From the NCBI GenBank assembly GCA_017471175.1, contig JAFUVS010000015.1:62001-126000 (forward strand): 64,000 nt of DNA, in the 5' to 3' direction. Shown one piece after another: positions 24,458 through 30,605 of this stretch. Position numbers and translations under genes: made by a program. Each line of letters starts with the position of its first letter. Position 1 is the stretch's first letter. This DNA is from Paludibacteraceae bacterium (lineage in GTDB: Bacteria; Bacteroidota; Bacteroidia; Bacteroidales; Paludibacteraceae). Under the pieces are notes generated by a model. The model made no database searches and was not told the DNA's origin. It saw only the letters and a list, made by a program, of their open reading frames with translations.

Positions 24458-25525
24458 TCATATAGCGTGGTCGCAATAACGGCACCGAAGAACGCCGTCT
24501 TTGTCGCGATAAACTTGCTGCTGAACCGGCTCGGTAGCCGTGATACAACGATCGTTGGAGCAACGCTGCCCGCCATCTTCATAAACTTGAATGTCCTTGT
24601 TTGCAGCAGAAACGACACCTTCTTCTTTCCACTTCAGCAGCGTGTAAATCAACGCCATACGGACAAACTTACCGTTCTCCACCTGTCGGAAATAGGCGGC
24701 ACGAGGGTCGTTGTCCACGCCCACGGTAATCTCATTGACACGCGGCAGCGGGTGCAGCACAATCATTTGTTTGCGCCCCAAAGCCATCTTCGCTTCGTCC
24801 AAAATGAACGTATCCTTGAGCCTCTCATACTCTTGCAGGTCAGCAAAACGCTCTTGCTGAACGCGCGTCATATAGAGCACGTCCACCATCGGCATAGCCT
24901 CCTCCAACGTACTGACTTCTACATAATTATCTTTCAGTTCCTGCTTCATATAATCGGGCAGGCGCAACTCCTTGGGGGAAATGAGTACGAAGCGTGTCCC
25001 CTCGTAGCGGTTCATCGCCTTGATGAGCGAGTGAACGGTGCGACCGTATTTCAAGTCGCCGCACAGACCGATGGTCAAATGGTCGAAGTGTCCTAACTCG
25101 CGGCGGATAGTGAGCAGGTCGGTCAGCGTTTGCGTAGGATGGCTGTGTCCTCCGTCGCCGGCATTGATAATAGGGATACGGCTGTAATCGGCTGCCACAC
25201 GCGGTGCGCCTTCCTTGTAATGGCGCATTGCAATGATGTCGGCAAAGCAACTCACCACGCGAACCGTATCGGCAACCGTCTCGCCTTTACTTACCGAACT
25301 GCTGCGCGCGTCCGAGAAACCGAGTACCTGACCGCCCAATTCCATCATGGCGGCGGTGAAACTCAGCCGTGTGCGCGTACTCGGTTCATAGAACAGTGTG
25401 GCAAGTTTCTTGCCGTGGCACGACTCTGAATAGGCTTCGGGACGGGCTATGATGTCCAACGCACGGTTCATCAGGAGGTCAATTTCCTCTATACTGAGGT
25501 CAGTAGGATCTAACAGGTGACGCAT
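24458..25525 (-). CDS. pyrB: Aspartate carbamoyltransferase with PyrI-like zinc tail
   Basis: 355 residues from ATG 25525; ordinary PyrB has about 305-310. Carbamoyl-phosphate site '[13 protein letters not shown]', aspartate and phosphate sites '[17 protein letters not shown]', '[15 protein letters not shown]', '[11 protein letters not shown]' are intact. After the normal end ('RMALIYTLL') comes an extra tail of about 45 residues with Cys322, Cys327, Cys348 and Cys351 in '[13 protein letters not shown]' and 'LRCRYCDH'. This closely matches the zinc-binding C-terminal domain of the regulatory subunit PyrI (CxxxxC ... CxxC). No pyrI gene is seen in the window. The tail may replace the PyrI zinc domain in holding the catalytic trimer together. 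Confidence 0.95.
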   Translation of the reverse strand: MRHLLDPTDLSIEEIDLLMNRALDIIARPEAYSESCHGKKLATLFYEPSTRTRLSFTAAMMELGGQVLGFSDARSSSVSKGETVADTVRVVSCFADIIAMRHYKEGAPRVAADYSRIPIINAGDGGHSHPTQTLTDLLTIRRELGHFDHLTIGLCGDLKYGRTVHSLIKAMNRYEGTRFVLISPKELRLPDYMKQELKDNYVEVSTLEEAMPMVDVLYMTRVQQERFADLQEYERLKDTFILDEAKMALGRKQMIVLHPLPRVNEITVGVDNDPRAAYFRQVENGKFVRMALIYTLLKWKEEGVVSAANKDIQVYEDGGQRCSNDRCITATEPVQQQVYRDKDGVLRCRYCDHAI

Positions 25526-25545
25526 AGGGATTACGGATTTAATGA

Positions 25546-26193
25546 TTACAGATTGTTGGCTTGCATCCAACTTTCGTCTTGCGGGTTCTGACGGAAACGG
25601 AGCAGACGCTCTTTGTCTTCCTTACGGATATAGCCCTCACTGACAGCCACATCCACCAATACGTCCAAGTTGCTCAGACTATGGTTAATCACATTGGCGG
25701 CAGCAAGCCGGTCGGCGGCTTTCTGCATACCATACGTGAAGATGCTCACGATACCCAACACGTCAGCACCCGCCTCACGCAACACATCCACCACTTCGAG
25801 GCAACTGCCAGCGGTCGAAATCAGGTCTTCAACCACTACCACTTTCTGTCCTTTCTCCAAGCGACCCTCAATCTGATTGCCACGCCCATGGTCTTTTGCA
25901 CCTGAACGGACATATCCCATCGGGAGACTCAGTTTGGTGGCTGTTATAGCCGCATGTGCAATGCCCGCTGTGGAAGTGCCCATCAGTACCTCCGCTTCAG
26001 GATAATAGGTACGTATCAGTTCGGCAAGCCCGTTCTCCACATCTTCGCGAACCTTGACATCGCTTAATGTCAATCGGTTGTCGCAATAAATAGGACTCTT
26101 GATACCGCTCGCCCACGTAAAAGGCTCGTCCGGGCGCAGAAAGACCGCCCGAATAGCGAGCAGGTCATGCGCAATTTGTGATTCTGTGTTCAT
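25546..26193 (-). CDS. pyrE: Orotate phosphoribosyltransferase
   Basis: 215 residues from ATG 26193. It adds the ribose-phosphate from PRPP to orotate to give OMP. The PRPP motif is '[18 protein letters not shown]'; the flexible loop is '[17 protein letters not shown]'; the N-terminal orotate segment is '[16 protein letters not shown]'. pyrB starts 20 nt downstream. It is separated from pyrC-K-D-F by the restriction array and the phosphatase gene. Confidence 0.96.
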   Translation of the reverse strand: MNTESQIAHDLLAIRAVFLRPDEPFTWASGIKSPIYCDNRLTLSDVKVREDVENGLAELIRTYYPEAEVLMGTSTAGIAHAAITATKLSLPMGYVRSGAKDHGRGNQIEGRLEKGQKVVVVEDLISTAGSCLEVVDVLREAGADVLGIVSIFTYGMQKAADRLAAANVINHSLSNLDVLVDVAVSEGYIRKEDKERLLRFRQNPQDESWMQANNL

Positions 26194-26201
26194 AGTAATT
26201 A

Positions 26202-26657
26202 TTATTTTTTCTGTCTTGATTTCAAAAAAGCAGTACACCCCGCCAGTACATCGCGATAGGTTGCCTCAAAATCGCCTGTGTACCACGGATCCGCCACATC
26301 GCGGTTTTCTCCTGCCCACTCCTTCAGACGGGACACTTTGCCTTGTGTATCCCCACCCGTAATATAGTTCAGCAGACGGATATTGCTGCGATCCATACAG
26401 ATCAGATGGTCGTAATAGCGATAGTCCTCTGCTGTAACCTGTCGGGCAGCCCGAGAGGAGAAAGGAATACCTTTTTCCCGCAATTTGCGACAGGCCGGCG
26501 GATACATATCGTTGCCTATTTCTTCGGTGGAAACGGCAGCAGAATCAATCTGATAATCGCCGGAGCATCCCGCCTGCGCAGCAAGATACTTCATAACGAA
26601 CTCCGCCATCGGCGAGCGGCATATATTCCCGTGACAAAGAAAAAGTATTTTAGTCAT
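26202..26657 (-). CDS. Low-molecular-weight protein tyrosine phosphatase
   Basis: 151 residues from ATG 26657. P-loop CX5R with Cys8 and Arg14 in 'LFLCHGNICRSPMAE'; the general-acid loop is 'DPWYTGDF'. Family members dephosphorylate tyrosine on proteins, often BY-kinases of capsule export. It is 8 nt from pyrE. Its first two codons (MT) coincide with the end of repeat copy D of the MmeI-like 3' end, so its native upstream region has been replaced by the repeat array. Confidence 0.93.
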   Translation of the reverse strand: MTKILFLCHGNICRSPMAEFVMKYLAAQAGCSGDYQIDSAAVSTEEIGNDMYPPACRKLREKGIPFSSRAARQVTAEDYRYYDHLICMDRSNIRLLNYITGGDTQGKVSRLKEWAGENRDVADPWYTGDFEATYRDVLAGCTAFLKSRQKK

Positions 26658-26708
26658 AATCGGCGAAAAACCATACGCCGCCATCACGGCGCGGGCGTTG
26701 TCTTGGTG
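26652..26708 (-). repeat. MmeI-like 3'-end repeat, copy D (truncated, fused to phosphatase)
   Basis: 19 codons matching the penultimate part of the MmeI-like gene (HQDNARAVMAAYGFSPIMT). It starts 13 nt after the AlbA_2 gene stop. A 30-nt block is identical to copy A. The match ends inside the phosphatase ATG-ACT, where the native copies continue with GAA (MTE). Confidence 0.9.
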
Positions 26709-26721
26709 GGTACGATAGATT

Positions 26722-28083
26722 TTATTCTACTTTTACTATCCAATAACCTGTTTTGTTGGAACCTAAGTGTTCTACTAAATTCAGTTGTTTGAGTATAGAC
26801 ATTTCCCGTTCAACGGTTCGTAGTCCTACCCCCAATAATTTTGCTAATTCTTCTTTTGTCAGTCCTTCTTTTATACCGCCATTTATACCGCCACTTTCTT
26901 TGATGATTGTCAATATATTTTGCTGTCTATTAGTAAGTTGTTGCTTATTTATACCGCCATTCACACCGACATTCTCTGTTATTTTCCGTCGTTGTATGAT
27001 AACTTCTACTCCGCCGAAGGCAGTACGGAAGACAGGCATTGGCAGATTGGATGCCGCAAAACCGTCATATATTTTCTTATATCCGCGTCCCCACGCTTCT
27101 ATAAATCCTGCTTTGTTGAAAACTTCTGCGATATTAAGGTTGCGCGGTTTGGAAGCATGTTTGTGCATAAGTGTTTCTATTGTATAGTCTTCTGGCAGGT
27201 TGCCTTCGTTCCATAGTTCGATATGGTCCTCAAAAATGCGCATTTGAATAGGCGCACCGGTGTATTGTTTGTGGACTATAGCGTTATATAGAATCTCTCG
27301 GAAAGCATCTTCGGGTATTTCCAACTCCTCAACGCGTTGCATACCTTCATAGCGGATGTAAGAATGCAAGTATTTATCCTTAAGCAGTTCAATTACGCGA
27401 TCTGCCATTTGCAGGATATTGCCCTCTATAACATTCTGTGAGCGCAGGTCTGCTTCATCTGTTCCAAAACGTCCTATTTTGAATTGCACTCCTGTTAAAT
27501 AGCGCAATGGATCTTTGGCAAAGAGCAATATGGCGGCATATTTAAGTTTGCCGTCATCCGAAATGAGGCGAAGGTTTTCTAAAACTTCTTGGGGCGTATC
27601 GCCGATAGAACTTGGTGATAATCGTTTTGCGGTTATGCTCTGTTTGACGAAATATGCAATAGCCTTAGGGTCTATGCAATCAATAGTTGCATTGTCGTGA
27701 TAGACATCATCCCACTGTTTACCCATTTTTTTGAGGATAAACTCTTGAAGAGCCGCCCCACGCAATTCTTGCTTGGTAGAGCCTGAGCGTATGAAGTATT
27801 GAGTGTTATACGAAATAGGCACACCGCTTTGCTCAACAACGATGGCGATAATATCTTTGTTGTCTTTACGTTTGTGGCTAACCTCTACAACTATTCCCAA
27901 TGTGTCGCGAACCTTATTTGGCAGTGTTTCCAATAGTTTTCTCACGTCAGTTACTCCCACAGCATTCCCCTTATCATCAATACCAATATAGAGAGTTCCA
28001 CCTTGGGCGTTAGCAAAAGCGCAAATTTCTTTTAGAAATTCGTCTTTCCATAGCGTTTTATATTCGGTATTTTGGTTTTCCAT
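26722..28083 (-). CDS. AlbA_2/ATP-binding (divergent AAA-4 type) protein with winged helix
   Basis: 453 residues. The N-terminal AlbA_2 domain is at about 5-130: 'TLWKDEFLKEICAFANAQGGTLYIGIDDKG' and 'YFIRSGSTKQ'. The central HATPase-like domain is at about 250-370: 'FREILYNAIVHKQYTGAPIQMRIFEDHIELWNEGNLP' and 'AWGRGYKKI'. A C-terminal winged-helix region has 'LTKEELAKLLGVGLRTVEREMSIL', preceded by two GGINGGI-type repeats. Such proteins are common in restriction and other defence loci and are often called transcriptional regulators; the mechanism is not settled. It begins 12 nt after repeat copy C's stop codon and is followed by copy D. Confidence 0.85.
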   Translation of the reverse strand: MENQNTEYKTLWKDEFLKEICAFANAQGGTLYIGIDDKGNAVGVTDVRKLLETLPNKVRDTLGIVVEVSHKRKDNKDIIAIVVEQSGVPISYNTQYFIRSGSTKQELRGAALQEFILKKMGKQWDDVYHDNATIDCIDPKAIAYFVKQSITAKRLSPSSIGDTPQEVLENLRLISDDGKLKYAAILLFAKDPLRYLTGVQFKIGRFGTDEADLRSQNVIEGNILQMADRVIELLKDKYLHSYIRYEGMQRVEELEIPEDAFREILYNAIVHKQYTGAPIQMRIFEDHIELWNEGNLPEDYTIETLMHKHASKPRNLNIAEVFNKAGFIEAWGRGYKKIYDGFAASNLPMPVFRTAFGGVEVIIQRRKITENVGVNGGINKQQLTNRQQNILTIIKESGGINGGIKEGLTKEELAKLLGVGLRTVEREMSILKQLNLVEHLGSNKTGYWIVKVE

Positions 28084-28095
28084 AAGGAATAATTA

Positions 28096-28209
28096 TTATT
28101 TTTCAGTGAGTTTTTGATACATCTTAAACAACTCCGCCACACACTCGCTTTCAGTCATCTTTGGCGAAAGGCCATACGCCGCCATCACAGCGCGGTTGTT
28201 GTCTTGGTG
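28096..28209 (-). repeat. MmeI-like 3'-end repeat, copy C
   Basis: 38 codons including a stop. It reads like the last 38 codons of the MmeI-like gene with few changes (AAYGLSPKMTESECVAELF, ending YQKLTEK). It starts 10 nt after the RhuM gene stop and lacks any upstream MmeI sequence. Confidence 0.92.
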
Positions 28210-28219
28210 GGTTTTCCTG

Positions 28220-29266
28220 TCATTTCTTTCTGTCTTGCACTCTGTCTTGCACTTCTTTTTGCAGGGCAACTAATGTTTCGTTGTCTGAAGCATTGAGCAC
28301 TTTCCTATCCTGTTCGTCTGCTTCAGCGGCAGCGAGAGCTTTGCGACGGGCATTGAACCGGTCGTAGATAGCAGCCACATGCTCCTCCATCTGCTTGTTG
28401 CTAACCGAACCGGCTCCTTGCAACACTGCTTTGTTTTGAAAATTAAGCAGCGAATCGACCGTTTCACGCCAATAGCGCAAAGTCAGGTCTTTCCGCTCAC
28501 GAACGCGTAACTCGGCGGTATCAAGAAATAGGGTTGTCAGTCTGTTAAGTGTGTCTATTTCGTTGTGATGCAAGTAGTTTTTGGCAATGAAGATATCTTG
28601 CTTGCGTACTACACTGCCTTTCCACGAAGTCAGTGCCATATTAGGCTGTGATGCATCTGCGCGACTGACGATTATTTCCGCAGCGGTTTGCCCGGTAACG
28701 GCATAGAGCAGTTTGTTTTGTGTCTCGGCAAAGAACATCTGTGTGGCTTTATCGGTGGCATCATAGTCACTGCTCAATGCAAGCAAGTCGCGGACTTTTT
28801 GGTAGAAACGCTTCTCTGATGCGCGTATTTCTCTGACACGCTCTAAAAGTTCGTCAAAATAGTCGGGTCTGCCGTCAGGGTTCTTGAGTCTCTCGTCATC
28901 CATAGTAAAGCCTTTGACGAGATATTCCTTGAGGTGCTGATTTGCCCAAATCCGGAATTGTGTACCACGCTTGCTGCGCACACGAAAACCAATGGCAAGA
29001 ATCATATCAAGCGAGTAGAATGTAACATTGTATTGCTTACCATCAGCAGCAGTTGTTAAGTAATTCTTAATAACTGAATCTTGCTTTAATTCTCCATCTA
29101 ACAGCACGTTAGCAATGTGCATACTTATGTTTGGTATGGAGGTATCAAAAAGTTCAGCGAGTTGATTTTGGTTCATCCACACGCTCCCGTCGCGGGCATA
29201 GAGCACTACACTTGCTCGTCCGTCAACGGAGTTATAAATAATGATACTACTTTCTTCTTTTGGCAT
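28220..29266 (-). CDS. RhuM-family (virulence/defence-associated) protein
   Basis: 348 residues, the usual RhuM length. The opening is 'VVLYARDGSVWMNQNQLAELFDTSIPNISMHI', a helix-turn-helix-like region, followed by 'YSLDMILAIGFRVRSKRGTQFRIWANQHLKEYL' (the RhuM signature, related to phage KilA/Bro-type N-domains) and a helical C-terminal part. RhuM genes are frequently embedded in type I and type IIG restriction loci, with a suspected toxin or regulatory role. It begins 16 nt after repeat copy B and is followed by copy C after 10 nt. Confidence 0.9.
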   Translation of the reverse strand: MPKEESSIIIYNSVDGRASVVLYARDGSVWMNQNQLAELFDTSIPNISMHIANVLLDGELKQDSVIKNYLTTAADGKQYNVTFYSLDMILAIGFRVRSKRGTQFRIWANQHLKEYLVKGFTMDDERLKNPDGRPDYFDELLERVREIRASEKRFYQKVRDLLALSSDYDATDKATQMFFAETQNKLLYAVTGQTAAEIIVSRADASQPNMALTSWKGSVVRKQDIFIAKNYLHHNEIDTLNRLTTLFLDTAELRVRERKDLTLRYWRETVDSLLNFQNKAVLQGAGSVSNKQMEEHVAAIYDRFNARRKALAAAEADEQDRKVLNASDNETLVALQKEVQDRVQDRKK

Positions 29267-29282
29267 AATATAGAGTATCCTT

Positions 29283-29402
29283 TTACTTTTTGCTATTCAC
29301 TATTTCTTGATACATCTTGAATAACTGCGCCACGCACTCCGATTCGGTCATCTTCGGCGAAAAACCATACGCTGCCATCACCGCGCGGTCGTTCTCTTGG
29401 TG
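29283..29402 (-). repeat. MmeI-like 3'-end repeat, copy B
   Basis: 40 codons including a stop. It matches the MmeI-like C-terminus up to 'LFKMYQ' and then diverges (EIVNSKK). It starts 13 nt after the DUF1016 gene stop codon. Confidence 0.92.
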
Positions 29403-29415
29403 TGGGTTAAAAAGT

Positions 29416-30492
29416 TTAAGAATTATTGTTATGTGCTAACAGGAAGTGTTGTTTTTGTTGTTCTATTTCACGTCTTAATTCTTCTTGTGTTGGCAAATAT
29501 GTAAGATATTTAGCAGCAAAAAGTTGGTCATTACTATTAAGAGTTGAATAGCGTGCTACATCTTCATCCGTATCTGCGCATAAAAGTATTCCAAGAGTTG
29601 GATTATCTCCATCAGTACGTTTCAGTTCGTCATACATCTTTACATACATATCCATCTGCCCCACATCTTGATATCGGATTTTAGATGATTTCAAATCAAT
29701 GAGTACAAAACACTTGAGCAAATAATTATAAAAAACGAGGTCTATATAATAATCCTCTTTTTCAGTCTGGATATGCTGTTGTCTCGCTACAAAAGCGTAC
29801 CCTTTGCCTAATTCGATTAAGAATGTTTGCAGATGGTTGAGAATAGCTGTTTCTAATTCCGTTTCGGTGTATGATGAGTTGTTTGTAAAGCCTAAAAATT
29901 CGGCTATGACAGGACTTTTGATGTATTCAAACTTATCTTGCAAAGGCGCGGTAATCGCTTGCATCTCTCGTTCTACGACTTCTTTATTATGAGAGGCTAA
30001 TCTGCGATAGTAATACTGCGAACTTATGTTCCGTTGCAATGTACGCGATGACCATGCTTGGGAAAGAGTTTCGTGAGCATACCACTCCCTTGCATCTTTA
30101 TCTTCCACTTGCATAAGTACACGGTATTGAGTCCAAGACAATAGGGCGCGAGATTTTCCACTCACTGCGTGGAAAATGTCAGGGAAAGCTCTGTAAAATT
30201 GTAAAAATGTGTAAAGATTTGATTTTGTAAATCCTTTACCATACTTTTGTGTAAGTTCAATGGATAATTGAGTAATTAGGCTTTTTCCATAGTCTGCTCT
30301 ATTGCCTTTGAGAATCTCATTTTCCATTCTCTGACCTAATAACCAGTTACGTTGTACTAAAACCGTGTTAACAACTGTATATGCAGCCGACTGCGCCGTT
30401 TCAATAATCATACAAGAATCATTGAAAATATTCTCAGTCGGTTGAATATCCGTCAATTCATTTTTTATACTTATTCGTTCCATTGTGTCCAT
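29416..30492 (-). CDS. DUF1016/YhcG-type PD-(D/E)XK nuclease-domain protein
   Basis: 358 residues. The N-terminal DUF1016 helical domain includes 'QRNWLLGQRMENEIL', 'YGKSLITQLSIELTQKYGKGFTKSNLYTFLQFYRAFP' and 'LSWTQYRVLMQVED'. The C-terminal nuclease fold has 'DYYIDLVFYNYLLKCFVLIDLKSSK', with catalytic Asp, then Asp-x-Lys. Members accompany restriction-modification systems. Its ATG overlaps the last base of the MmeI-like stop codon (TAATG), so it is translationally coupled to that gene. Repeat copy B lies 13 nt after its stop. Confidence 0.9.
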   Translation of the reverse strand: MDTMERISIKNELTDIQPTENIFNDSCMIIETAQSAAYTVVNTVLVQRNWLLGQRMENEILKGNRADYGKSLITQLSIELTQKYGKGFTKSNLYTFLQFYRAFPDIFHAVSGKSRALLSWTQYRVLMQVEDKDAREWYAHETLSQAWSSRTLQRNISSQYYYRRLASHNKEVVEREMQAITAPLQDKFEYIKSPVIAEFLGFTNNSSYTETELETAILNHLQTFLIELGKGYAFVARQQHIQTEKEDYYIDLVFYNYLLKCFVLIDLKSSKIRYQDVGQMDMYVKMYDELKRTDGDNPTLGILLCADTDEDVARYSTLNSNDQLFAAKYLTYLPTQEELRREIEQQKQHFLLAHNNNS

Positions 30493-30605
30493 TATTTTTG
30501 AGTAAGTTGTTGATACATCCTAAACAACTCTGCCACGCACTCCGATTCGGTCATTTTCGGCGAAAAACCATACGCCGCCATCACGGCACGGTCGTTGTCT
30601 TGGTG
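30492..30605 (-). repeat. MmeI-like 3'-end repeat, copy A (genuine gene end)
   Basis: Last 38 codons of the intact MmeI-like gene (HQDNDRAVMAAYGF...YQQLTQK, stop). The homology with copies B, C and D begins sharply at CACCAAGA. Confidence 0.95.

Noticed and set aside
26652-30605. Integron with attC sites
   Set aside because: The repeats are coding 3' ends of the restriction gene, lack the attC inverted-repeat core, and no integrase gene is in the window.
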